Origin: Paenibacillus foliorum
Lineage (GTDB): Bacteria; Bacillota; Bacilli; Paenibacillales; NBRC-103111
DNA: 64,000 bases
Direction: 5' to 3'
Assembly (NCBI RefSeq): GCF_013141765.1
Contig: NZ_WHOD01000016.1
Span: forward strand, 1 to 64,000
Part shown: positions 7,927 to 15,179 of the stretch, in pieces
How positions within the stretch are numbered: position 1 is the stretch's first letter
Layout of the letters: each line of letters starts with the position of its first letter
Notes under the pieces: model-generated
Databases searched by the model: none
What the model was told of the DNA's origin: nothing
Seen by the model: only the letters and a program-made list of their open reading frames with translations
Made by a program: the position numbers and the translations under genes

Positions 7927-8760
7927 TTGGGAACGGCAGATGGGATTTACAATGAATTAGTAAAAGATATTCTTGATAATGGTACTTGGGACAAAGATCA
8001 TGATGTAAGAACAAGATGGTCTGACGGTAATCCTGCCTACACAAAAAGTTTAATTTCCAAGCAGTTAAAATTTGATAATTCAGAGGTACCTATACTAACA
8101 ACGAAAAGAGTACCATGGAAATCAGCGATACATGAACTATTATGGTTTTATGTGAAGCGAACAAGTGATTGCACCTATTTAGATGAAAATAAAGTAAAGA
8201 TATGGAAAGAGTGGACGAATACTAATAACAATATTGGCAAGGCATATGGCTATCAGTTAGGCAAGCCAATTATGTTAAATGGAAAGATCACAAATCAGGT
8301 TCATAATCTAATCGATCAGCTTATTAATAATCCTACATCTAGAAGGCATGTAATATCTCTTTGGAATATTGATGATCTTGATCAAATGGAGCTTTATCCT
8401 TGTGTTTGGAATAATCAATGGCTAATAAAAGAAGGGTTTCTCCATTTAGTAGTAAACGCAAGATCAAACGATATTGGTTTAGGTAACCCATTTAATGTAT
8501 TCCAGTATTACGTTTTACAGCGAATGATTTCTCAAGTGACGGGATACAAATTAGGAACACTTACACTTAATATTAATGATGCTCATATCTATGAAAGACA
8601 TATAGAACCTTTGAAAGAACAGATTCAACGTTATTCTTATCCTGCTCCTGCACTTTGGATTAATCCAGAAATTAAAAGATTTGATGATTTTACTATTAAT
8701 GATTTCAATTTAATAAATTATGAATATCATCCATCGATTAAGATGGAAATTGCTATCTAA
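7927..8760 (+). CDS. thyA: Thymidylate synthase
   Basis: Converts dUMP to dTMP using methylene-tetrahydrofolate. At 277 residues it is full length. The substrate-binding arginines are in PTSRRHVISLWN and the nucleophilic Cys is in LYPCVWNNQW. RSNDIGLGNPFNVFQYY holds the conserved dUMP-binding Asn/Asp region, and NDAHIYERH gives the late His/Tyr pair. The CVWNNQW context resembles the Bacillus phage-type ThyA branch rather than the E. coli type (family memory, not a search). The TTG start follows AGGGGGCT. Repeat copies 2 and 3 flank it, so it behaves like a mobile single-gene unit. Confidence 0.93.
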   Translation: MGTADGIYNELVKDILDNGTWDKDHDVRTRWSDGNPAYTKSLISKQLKFDNSEVPILTTKRVPWKSAIHELLWFYVKRTSDCTYLDENKVKIWKEWTNTNNNIGKAYGYQLGKPIMLNGKITNQVHNLIDQLINNPTSRRHVISLWNIDDLDQMELYPCVWNNQWLIKEGFLHLVVNARSNDIGLGNPFNVFQYYVLQRMISQVTGYKLGTLTLNINDAHIYERHIEPLKEQIQRYSYPAPALWINPEIKRFDDFTINDFNLINYEYHPSIKMEIAI

Positions 8761-8770
8761 TCCTCTACAT

Positions 8771-8838
8771 AACTACGACGGAGAACGATAGTGGAGGGGC
8801 TCGCTTTGCGGCAGCTCCTCTATTCTTTATTGAAGTAA
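8771..8838. repeat. Composite repeat copy 3, left part, split by an IS110-type element
   Basis: The left block ACTACGACGGAGAACGATAGT lies 10 bp after the thyA stop. The hairpin pairs GAGGGGCT with AGCTCCTC (8794-8801 and 8813-8820), then comes TTTATTGAAGTAA (8826-8838). The expected right block resumes only at 9484, after the inserted element. Confidence 0.75.
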
Positions 8839-8948
8839 ACAGTCCTGTTAAGGCTAAGAAATCGTCTTTGTCAAAAAAGGAGTGCCTCGGTATGATGGGT
8901 TTGTCCACGGGTTCGAAACCCAACACCATCAAGGAAGCGCTCCTACTA

Positions 8949-9242
8949 TGAAGTTTAAACAAACAGAAGGTCAAGATCAACGAATTGAACGAATTAGCAC
9001 ATCTCATCTATCTGTTTCTCGCTACCATACAGCTCATAGGTATCAATCCCGTTTTTCGAGAGTTACATGAGTATAACATTAAAGTTAAGCATATGAAGAA
9101 GCAGAGGTTCGTATTTAAACTGCTGGGAAAAGTAGCTCGAATCTTAATCAGCATTGTCCAAAAAGGTGAAGCATTTACGCCTGAAAGGCAAGTCACATCC
9201 TTATTCAAGCCGCATAAAACGTTTGAATACCACGTAGGTTGA
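8949..9242 (+). pseudogene. IS110-family transposase, N- and C-terminal remnants
   Basis: From ATG 8949, MKFKQTEGQDQRIERI resembles the N-terminus of Bacillus-type IS110 transposases. After about 20 residues the frame changes. The second frame reads IGINPVFRELHEYN and then a basic helix with LLGKVARILISIV, ending at TGA 9240-9242. This looks like the C-terminal end of the same family. The DEDD catalytic core and most of the protein, some 300 residues, are missing. The element cannot move by itself, but it could be mobilised if a full-length relative exists in the cell. Confidence 0.6.
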
Positions 9243-9483
9243 CTCATTCGCAGGATTTTACAAAGAAAGCACGGAGAACCGAGTTCCTGCCCGAAAAGGG
9301 CTTAGACCCGTCCGCTAAAAGCAATCGGTCTCCACACCTTGGACAGGTATGACGATGGAATGTAAGGGTCTAGACCCGTAGAGCCATGGGATGGTAAGCT
9401 TCTAAGGTATTCGTGGAATAAGCGTGCAGTAGAAATCCTGCGAATGAGTGAGTATACGTGAGATAAACCCTTAAAACCGAGGG
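9243..9483 (+). ncRNA. Candidate bridge RNA / structured end of the IS110-type element
   Basis: This 240-bp non-coding end begins and ends with a perfect 17-bp inverted repeat (9242-9258 and 9433-9449). An inner palindrome GGGTCTAGACCC also lies here. Position 9285-9293 reads TCCTGCCCG, the exact complement of CGGGCAGGA at 9485-9493, which is the target core of the composite repeat. IS110-family bridge RNAs carry such target-complementary loops; in IS1111-type members the RNA lies downstream of the transposase. Transcription is not shown, and the left guide and donor loops could not be identified. Confidence 0.45.
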
Positions 9484-9502
9484 ACGGGCAGGATAGTTGA
9501 AC
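9484..9502. repeat. Composite repeat copy 3, right block after the insertion
   Basis: ACGGGCAGGATAGTTGAAC resumes the right block interrupted at 8838. The VOC pseudogene starts 100 bp further on. Confidence 0.75.
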
Positions 9503-9601
9503 AAGGGTTTATTTCCAAACAAGAAGGAAAGATTATAATAAGCATTGATTTTATACAGGGGTGAGTGATTACTGCATCTCTATATCAGGAGGTTGTTAGG
9601 T

Positions 9602-10018
9602 ATGTCGAGAGAATTATGGTTGAACCTTCCAGTGCGAGAACCAGAACGGGCAAAGGCGTTTTATACCCAGCTCGGTTTTCGATTGAATGAGCAGTATGCG
9701 AGTCAAGACGGCTCATTCAGCTTGATCGTCGGTGACAATCAGGTTGTTTTGATGCTCTTCCCGGAATCCGCATTCCGCGGTTTTGCTGGTAATGCGGTTG
9801 CGGATTCGTGACAGGGCACTGAAGTGTTATTCTCTCTTGGGGCGAACTCCAGAGATGAAGTTGATGAGTTCGCCTTGAAAGCCGAACGTGCCGGCGGCAC
9901 TGTATTCAGCAAGCCGGGCGAAAAGGGTGGCTGGATGTACGGCTGCGGTTTTGCCGATCCGGACGGTCATCGGTGGAACGCGTTGTATATGGATATGAGC
10001 AAAATGCCGCAAGGCTAA
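9602..10018 (+). pseudogene. VOC/glyoxalase-family protein with one in-frame TGA
   Basis: A vicinal-oxygen-chelate protein of about 138 codons. SRELWLNLPVREPERAKAFY starts the first beta-alpha-beta unit, and CGFADPDGHRWNALYMD closes the second with the usual DPDGH motif. The only lesion is TGA at 9809-9811; the frame continues intact with QGTEVLFSLGA. The ATG at 9602 follows CAGGAGG. The function, a metal-dependent lyase or a bleomycin-resistance-like binding protein, is open. It is a recent nonsense pseudogene unless the stop is a sequencing error. Confidence 0.75.
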
Positions 10019-10078
10019 AAACCCGATTCGCCATTTCGTGACGAGTGTTTAAACAGAAAGTCAAATAAAGTTACTTAA

Positions 10079-10166
10079 CTACCGGGTGCGATTGTTTAAT
10101 AAGAGCAATCGCACCATATTAAGTTTATGAAGAAATGAACTTAAAGTAACGGGTGCGTTAGTTGAA
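10079..10166. repeat. Composite repeat copy 4
   Basis: The left block contains CTACCGGGTGCGATTG. The hairpin has perfect arms GGTGCGATTG (10085-10094) and CAATCGCACC (10106-10115). The right block is TAACGGGTGCGTTAGTTGAA (10147-10166). It lies 60 bp after the VOC pseudogene. Confidence 0.7.
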
Positions 10167-10291
10167 AAAAAAAGGAGATAACATATTAGTCATATAAAAT
10201 ATGTTGCGTCCTTTAATTTATCTATCTTTTTTCAATTTAGGTCTTGATAATATCACAAAATAAAGTATTAGACTGGATATGGGCGTTAAGC

Positions 10292-10311
10292 TAACTGGCA
10301 GTATAGTTGAA
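10292..10311. repeat. Composite repeat, solo right block 5
   Basis: TAACTGGCAGTATAGTTGAA matches the right-block consensus and lies 80 bp before the VOC gene at 10391. The 100 bp between this and copy 4 holds no gene. Confidence 0.65.
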
Positions 10312-10390
10312 AAAGGAACTTAATTTAAATCTCGAATATCTAATATAATCGGAAAGCTAAAAATTTGATGATAGACAGGAGTTAGATACA

Positions 10391-10738
10391 ATGATAAAAG
10401 GTTTCGGAGGAATATTTTGGAGAACTAAGAATCTTGAAGTTATAAAAAAATGGTACAGTGAAGTGTTGAAGATTGAAATAGAAAATTGGAATGGGACTGT
10501 GATAAAACCCCAATTTGGAAATGAGACTATCTTTTCTTTCTTTACCGAGAATGACAGTTATTTTCCAACAGAACAACAAGTGATGTTAAATTTCCAAGTA
10601 CATAATCTAAACGAGACTATTAAGCATCTTGAACATATTGGTGTACCTCTTGCAAAGAAAAAAGAGATTAGTGAATTTGGAAAGTTTATTTGGATTGAAG
10701 ATCCTGAAGGTCGACTGGTCGAGCTTTGGGAGAAATAA
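10391..10738 (+). CDS. VOC-family (glyoxalase/bleomycin-resistance-like) protein
   Basis: A small vicinal-oxygen-chelate protein of 115 residues. Two beta-alpha-beta-beta-beta units are recognisable: GFGGIFWRTKNLEVIKKWY opens the first and FQVHNLNETIKHLEHIGV the second. It closes with IEDPEGRLVELWEK, where the Glu would be the last metal ligand. The ATG is preceded by CAGGAG at 9 bp. The protein is probably a dimer using a bound divalent metal; the substrate cannot be told. A right block of the composite repeat lies 80 bp upstream. Confidence 0.82.
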   Translation: MIKGFGGIFWRTKNLEVIKKWYSEVLKIEIENWNGTVIKPQFGNETIFSFFTENDSYFPTEQQVMLNFQVHNLNETIKHLEHIGVPLAKKKEISEFGKFIWIEDPEGRLVELWEK

Positions 10739-10747
10739 CGAGTTGTA

Positions 10748-11343
10748 ATTCATTTGCTATTAGGTATTAAGACAGCAGCCAATATGTTAGGGATTCATTT
10801 AGTGGTAATCCAACAACAGAATAATGAAGTTACACAAGAAGGGTTAATTTATGCTTGTAAAAACGAGAATATAAAAGGGCTATATCTAATTCCTGATTTT
10901 CATAATCCCACTACCCCTGTCGGCAGCTCTATATAATATTATTATTTCGGTATCGCCTATGATGGCTGAACTCGCAGCGAGAATAATCAATGACGGTGTT
11001 TCAGATGTAATATTAGAAAAACGTCGTGCGTATTCGAGAGAGCAAAACTTAATCGTAAGTCAGTATCTTGGTGATTATAAGGTAAATGGAGCACCAGAAT
11101 GTATTTTTAGGTGGTTAGTTCTTCCTGATGATACAACGGGGAAAGCTTTTGAATTGCGTGCCTATCATGCGGGGGTACAGGTTTATATGCCTCAGAACGT
11201 TTTGCAGTGGGTACAGCAAAACCTCAGAGCGCCGTAAGAATGGCTATTACTGCTCCAGAAAATAACGCTAGATTAATACAAGCACTTAAAATCATCAGAA
11301 CATTGTTAGAAAGTGAAGACAATGATCTCCCTTCCTTGTATTA
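10748..11343 (+). pseudogene. MocR-type regulator (GntR/aminotransferase) fragment
   Basis: Remains of the aminotransferase-like half of a MocR/PdxR regulator. The first piece reads IKGLYLIPDFHNPTTPVG, the PLP-domain region with the NPTT motif. The second piece reads DVILEKRRAYSREQNLIV, followed by FELRAYHAGVQVY. Then a frameshift near 11185 moves the sequence into a frame reading AVRMAITAPENNARLIQAL to the TAA at 11341. The PLP lysine segment is deleted and the N-terminal winged helix is missing. It is not functional. Possible operators survive just downstream (11351-11391). Confidence 0.7.
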
Positions 11344-11350
11344 AAAATAA

Positions 11351-11391
11351 AATTGTATGTCATACAATTTATTATTTGATGCCATACAATT
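11351..11391. promoter_or_regulatory. Candidate operator with three CATACAATT half-sites
   Basis: AATTGTATG (11351-11359) and CATACAATT (11361-11369) form a palindrome. A third half-site CATACAATT lies at 11383-11391, exactly 22 bp (two helical turns) after the second. It lies between the MocR remnant and the PhzF gene. MocR regulators often bind such spaced repeats; the link to the remnant is inference. Confidence 0.5.
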
Positions 11392-11443
11392 AAGTTGTTA
11401 AAATGACTTTTATCTTAGCAGTAAACAAGGGAGGAAGATGACA

Positions 11444-12220
11444 ATGAAATATTATGTAGTTGATGCATTTGCAAACAAGGTTTTTGAAGGAAATCCAGCT
11501 GGCGTCTGTATTCTGGATGAATGGCTTCCAGATGATATTATGCAGAAGATTGCAATCGAGAATAATCTCTCCGAAACTGCCTTTGCCGTCAAGGAAGATG
11601 ATTATTACCGATTAAGATGGTTTACTCCGGGAAACGAAATTGACTTATGTGGTCATGCAACTTTAGCAACAGCCTACGTGATAGTTAATTTTTATGATGC
11701 TGAAATTAAGAGTGTTCGATTTCAAACCCTCAGTGGAGAACTAATTGTTGTTAAAAAGGGTGATCTGTACGAAATGGATTTCCCGAGCAGGATGCCTAAT
11801 GCACATCCATTAACGGAACAAATGGTTGAAGCCCTTGGGTATAAACCCACAGAAACTTATCTTGGTCGGGACTTAATGTTCGTACTTGATTCAGAATCTG
11901 ATGTACGTAGCCTTGACCCTGATTTTGCTAAGTTAGCTGCTCTCCCAGATGGGCTGGGCGTACAGGTTACTGCTAAAAGTGATCAGTATGATTTCGTTTC
12001 TCGAAGTTTCTTTCCTAAATTAAATGTTAACGAGGACCCCGTATGCGGATCTGCTCATTGCAATTTTATTCCATATTGGGCTGAGCGTTTGAATAAACAG
12101 GAAATGATAGCAAGACAGGTTTCCAAACGCGGCGGCACCCTATATTGCAAACTCCTTGGTGAACGAGTAACAATAAGCGGCCAAGCCGTACTCTATTCAA
12201 TTGCTGAAATATTTATCTAA
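11444..12220 (+). CDS. PhzF-family isomerase-like protein
   Basis: A PhzF/YHI9 family protein of 259 residues with the two-lobed diaminopimelate-epimerase fold. Landmarks are VVDAFANKVFEGNPAGVC at the start, the catalytic Glu region IENNLSETAFAV, WFTPGNEIDLCGHATLATAY, and NEDPVCGSAHCNFIPYW near the end. Length and order are normal. The ATG at 11444 is 9 bp from AGGGAGG, better than ATG 11438. Family members isomerise phenazine precursors or amino acids, but most genomic copies have no known substrate. The three half-sites upstream suggest regulation by a MocR/GntR-type factor. Confidence 0.88.
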   Translation: MKYYVVDAFANKVFEGNPAGVCILDEWLPDDIMQKIAIENNLSETAFAVKEDDYYRLRWFTPGNEIDLCGHATLATAYVIVNFYDAEIKSVRFQTLSGELIVVKKGDLYEMDFPSRMPNAHPLTEQMVEALGYKPTETYLGRDLMFVLDSESDVRSLDPDFAKLAALPDGLGVQVTAKSDQYDFVSRSFFPKLNVNEDPVCGSAHCNFIPYWAERLNKQEMIARQVSKRGGTLYCKLLGERVTISGQAVLYSIAEIFI

Positions 12221-12265
12221 AAATATACCTTTTGACAGGGTAAGCGTTAGTTTGCCGGTATTGCG

Positions 12266-12350
12266 CTAACGAGGAACGTTTGTTCAATAAGAAACCAGGA
12301 CGAGGCTGCCGGCATGATAGGCAGCCTAGTTGAAGTAACGGGGAGGATAA
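12266..12350. repeat. Composite repeat copy 6, complete
   Basis: The left block CTAACGAGGAACGTTTGTTC (12266-12285) lies 45 bp after the PhzF stop. The perfect hairpin is AGGCTGCC (12303-12310) with GGCAGCCT (12320-12327). TTGAAG and the right block TAACGGGGAGGATAA follow (12336-12350). This is one of the cleanest copies. Confidence 0.8.
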
Positions 12351-12562
12351 CATAACTAAATACAACTATATAACTCCATATATTTGGTATAATCTTCGGT
12401 TGATGAGGATTAAACAGCTCTAACTCGATTTGGAATAAAAGAGAGATCGAGCCTTTTGCAGTGACCGAGGAGGAATATAGCTTCAGTTATGAAGAAAGGC
12501 GGGGTGTTGATGTGTTATAACAATGTGTTGACACAAAAGTAATTAGGAGCCATACTATATAT

Positions 12563-13129
12563 ATGAACAACAATAATAAAATAATAAATGACATTGACGC
12601 TATTCCCTCGCTTGTACAATCCAAGCGTCAGATTGATCGCTATAACCTAGACATAGACGCACAGGCTATACTCGTCGCGTCTAGGCTAATGGCAGCGGGA
12701 GCCAAGCTTGGACATGCCTCGGAGATTCATTTCTCTAGATTCGGTTTATCAACAGGGCGATATCGTTTATTGGCAGATCTTGAAGATAACGAAGGAGAAG
12801 AGTTGCCTTCGCAATTAGCGGAGCATCTAGGTGTTACACGTGCTACAGTGACAGGTCTTATCGACACTCTTGAACGAGATGGGCTAGTATCTCGGCGATC
12901 AAGCTCAGACGATGGCCGTCAGAGATCGGTCATTTTGACGGAAGAAGGAGCGAAGAAGCTCCGTGAAATGGCTCCTGAGCATTTCGCTCGGCTGGAAGCA
13001 ATGGTGGGCTTACTCAATATCGATGAGCGCAGCGTATTTCTCGACTTGCTAGGCCGAGTTACACAAGGCATCTCAGCACTTACGGGCGAACTAGGCTCGA
13101 AACCAAAGGGAAATATCAGTAATGAGTAG
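12563..13129 (+). CDS. MarR-family transcriptional regulator
   Basis: A winged-helix regulator of 188 residues with a longer than usual N-terminal arm. The DNA-binding part is clear: QLAEHLGVTRATVTGLIDTLERDGLV is the recognition helix region, followed by the wing RRSSSDDGRQRSVILTEEGAKKL. It precedes, on the same strand, a membrane protein and an NmrA-like protein that are themselves translationally coupled, so it probably controls them. GGAG lies before the ATG. A terminator (13134-13157) lies between it and the next gene. The ligand is unknown. Confidence 0.88.
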   Translation: MNNNNKIINDIDAIPSLVQSKRQIDRYNLDIDAQAILVASRLMAAGAKLGHASEIHFSRFGLSTGRYRLLADLEDNEGEELPSQLAEHLGVTRATVTGLIDTLERDGLVSRRSSSDDGRQRSVILTEEGAKKLREMAPEHFARLEAMVGLLNIDERSVFLDLLGRVTQGISALTGELGSKPKGNISNE

Positions 13130-13133
13130 AATG

Positions 13134-13157
13134 GGCTAGTGAAGCTAGCCTATTTTT
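13134..13157 (+). terminator. Terminator after the MarR gene
   Basis: GGCTAG (13134-13139) pairs with CTAGCC (13145-13150), followed by TATTTTT, right after the MarR stop codon. Confidence 0.75.
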
Positions 13158-13237
13158 ACTCTTATATAGTTAGGAAGCTAATTATATCTCACTGAAAGCA
13201 ATCGTTGAACTATTTCAAAGAAGAAGGGAGCAACTAA

Positions 13238-13747
13238 ATGAACAAGATGAAATACCCGAATCAGACAGATGATGTTTACGGCATCAAGACTGCTGGTTCC
13301 AAGAAAAAGACTTTTGTACTATGGCGTGAAGTTGTAATGGCCTATGCTGCTCCTGCCATCATGGCAGGTAGCGGGGGGTTGGTTACTGCCGATAGGGGTC
13401 TTCAAATAGGGGCATTGACCACAATCGGCGGTGCATCGGCCTTGATGGCCTTGATGATTGGCCTATTGTTGCGCAGCCGAGTGGGCCTTATACGATGGAT
13501 CATCGGTGCACCTCACTTGGTTGTGGTAGGGTTGTTCGCATTGGCCGGTTCCTCGTTTGGCCTATACGCCGCATGGGTGACATCTGGTTTACTAGAAATT
13601 ATGATTCCGAGCAATCACTTGGCCTGGGTCGGTCGTGTCTGGATCGATTTCCCGTTGTCAGGATTCATAGCAAGCACGATAGTGACATGGCGGTGGCGTC
13701 TTGCCGTCACAACTAATATTTCATCCAAAAGGAGAAGAAAAAAATGA
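13238..13747 (+). CDS. Predicted four-helix membrane protein of unknown family
   Basis: A 169-residue protein with about four hydrophobic segments (roughly residues 32-52, 55-78, 87-115 and 135-150) and a very basic C-terminal tail ending SSKRRRKK. I do not recognise the family. GAAGGGAG lies at good spacing before the ATG. Its TGA overlaps the ATG of the following gene (ATGA at 13744-13747), so the two are probably translationally coupled. Context with a MarR regulator and an NmrA-like oxidoreductase suggests a stress- or xenobiotic-responsive operon. Confidence 0.75.
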   Translation: MNKMKYPNQTDDVYGIKTAGSKKKTFVLWREVVMAYAAPAIMAGSGGLVTADRGLQIGALTTIGGASALMALMIGLLLRSRVGLIRWIIGAPHLVVVGLFALAGSSFGLYAAWVTSGLLEIMIPSNHLAWVGRVWIDFPLSGFIASTIVTWRWRLAVTTNISSKRRRKK

Positions 13748-14610
13748 TAGTTATTATGGGAGCAACAGGTACGATAGGCAGTGCGCTTTTAGAACGTTTG
13801 GTTGATCTTGGCTTATCCGTCAGGGCGCTGAGCAGAGAGCCAGAGAAGTTGCGTGATCAGATCGGAGAAAAAGGCCGATCGACTATCGAGGTCGCATTGG
13901 CGGATGCTTCCGACCCCGAATCGCTGCGCCACGCGTTTGCAGGTGCTAGCCAGCTCTTCCTTGCCATGTCCAACAGTCCAAGACAAATCGAATTGGAAAC
14001 TTCAATCATTCAGATTGCCGCTGAATCTGGAATCAAACATATCGTAAAAATATCCAGCCCTGCCTTTGAGCGAAGTTCTCCAGTGGCAGTGGCTGGCTGG
14101 CATCAAGAAATCGAGAAAACGCTGAGGGAATCGGGTCTCACCCACACCGTGTTGCGCCCTTATGCGTTCATGCAAAACTTAATGCGTCTTGCACCAACGA
14201 TCACAACCCAAAATGTTTTCTTCGGCTCCATGGGTGATTCACCGTGTAACTTCATTGACTGTCGCGATATCGCAGATGTTGCCGCAGAAGTTCTGACCAA
14301 CCGCGAGGTATCAGGCCAAATATATACGCTTACTGGTTCGGAGATTTTCAGTTATCCCCAGATCGCGAGTCAACTATCCGCCCTGCTTAATCGGCCAATA
14401 AGCTACATCAACATGGAACCCCAAGTACTACTCCGCAATCTTATGGAGAACGGGCATATGCCTCCTTGGCTCGCGAACCACGTTGTGGAAATTCAAAACA
14501 TGTCTACGGTGGTGCCAGAAAGTCCAAATGACACTGTGAAGCGCTTGCTCGGCAGAGAGCCACGCACGCTAGACGCCTTTCTGCATGAGTGTGTAGAAAA
14601 TTTCAGGTAG
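13744..14610 (+). CDS. NmrA-like NAD(P)-binding protein (atypical SDR)
   Basis: A Rossmann-fold protein of 288 residues. The nucleotide-binding motif IMGATGTIGSALLERL is at the N-terminus. ALADASDPESLRHAF and FLAMSNSPRQ follow, as in the NmrA/HSCARG and quinone oxidoreductase-2 type atypical SDRs. The segment HTVLRPYAFMQNL is also typical. It may be a redox-sensing regulator or an NAD(P)H-dependent reductase; the sequence does not decide. It is the last gene of the MarR-linked operon and overlaps its neighbour by 4 bp. Confidence 0.87.
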   Translation: MIVIMGATGTIGSALLERLVDLGLSVRALSREPEKLRDQIGEKGRSTIEVALADASDPESLRHAFAGASQLFLAMSNSPRQIELETSIIQIAAESGIKHIVKISSPAFERSSPVAVAGWHQEIEKTLRESGLTHTVLRPYAFMQNLMRLAPTITTQNVFFGSMGDSPCNFIDCRDIADVAAEVLTNREVSGQIYTLTGSEIFSYPQIASQLSALLNRPISYINMEPQVLLRNLMENGHMPPWLANHVVEIQNMSTVVPESPNDTVKRLLGREPRTLDAFLHECVENFR

Positions 14611-14675
14611 AGGCGCCTATTTTGAAATTTGTGTCGTTGGTAGCATGTTGTTCCAATCTCAGACAAGTCATTGAG

Positions 14676-14755
14676 CTAACGAGGAACGATAGTGGAGGAG
14701 CTTGCCGCGTGGCAGCTCCTCGTTTTTGTTTATTAAAGGAACGGGCAGGTTAGTG
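14676..14755. repeat. Composite repeat copy 7, complete
   Basis: The left block CTAACGAGGAACGATAGT is at 14676-14693. The perfect hairpin is GAGGAGCT (14695-14702) with AGCTCCTC (14714-14721), followed by a T-rich stretch. The right block is GAACGGGCAGGTTAGT (14740-14755). It lies 65 bp after the NmrA-like gene. Confidence 0.8.
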
Positions 14756-14773
14756 CGAATGATGTCAACTTCG

Positions 14774-14790
14774 TTAAGGGGCAGTTGAGG
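14774..14790. repeat. Weak extra right block 8
   Basis: TTAAGGGGCAGTTGAGG partly matches the right-block consensus, 20 bp after copy 7. Confidence 0.35.
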
Positions 14791-14852
14791 TCAATCCTTC
14801 TGCGGAGTATCTATTTGATAGATTCTTACTTCAAAAAAATGAGATATATAAA

Positions 14853-14951
14853 GATAAACAAAGATCTCATTTTCTGAAAACCCCATAATCAGGCATCGTA
14901 GGGCGAATATATGTTTCTATCCAGAAAGCTAACGTGTGTTTTTAAGGTTTG
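14853..14951. repeat. Leader module A, related to 62679-62778
   Basis: This stretch of about 100 bp aligns with 62679-62778 at roughly three quarters identity by eye. Shared words include GATAAACA, ATTTTCTGAAAA and AACGTG.GTTTTT.AGGTTTG. Both copies lie between a composite-repeat right block and a gene, so it may be a promoter or leader carried within the units. Confidence 0.6.
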
Positions 14952-15020
14952 CCAATTAATTAATAGTATAATAACATAGCTTCACAAGGACCAATTATTG
15001 GGAAACGAGGAGGATTATTT

Positions 15021-15179
15021 ATTCTGAATTTACCAGTAATAAATATCAGCACGCAATTTGACCATCTAGTGTCACGTATTGAAAAAACTATGAAGATTAT
15101 TAATGCATCGGCGGCAGCTATTGTTTTTGACACGAGGACGGCAATGATGGAAAAAAACAAGAAAGGAAGCGGCTTATGA
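15021..15179 (+). CDS. Short open frame (about 50 codons) coupled to the next gene
   Basis: A strong GAGGAGG (15007-15013) precedes a frame that lacks ATG, GTG or TTG at the right distance. ATT 15021 or CTG 15024 are the only candidates. The frame encodes NLPVINISTQFDHLVSRIEK and ends AMMEKNKKGSGL. Its TGA overlaps the ATG of the next gene (ATGA at 15176-15179). It may be a leader peptide with a rare start, or the 5' end of a truncated gene whose start codon has mutated. No family is recognised. Confidence 0.4.
   Translation: MLNLPVINISTQFDHLVSRIEKTMKIINASAAAIVFDTRTAMMEKNKKGSGL

Larger units (their letters stand above)
8839..9483 (+). mobile_element. Internally deleted IS110-family element inserted in the composite repeat
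   Basis: About 645 bp lies between the two halves of one repeat right block (TTGAAGTAA on the left, ACGGGCAGGATAGTT on the right). It contains a left non-coding part, fused N- and C-terminal remnants of an IS110-type transposase, and a structured right non-coding part. There are no terminal inverted repeats at the borders, as expected for IS110. The borders are inferred from where the repeat breaks and resumes, with an uncertainty of one or two bases. The last 55 bp recur exactly at 26610-26664. Confidence 0.65.
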
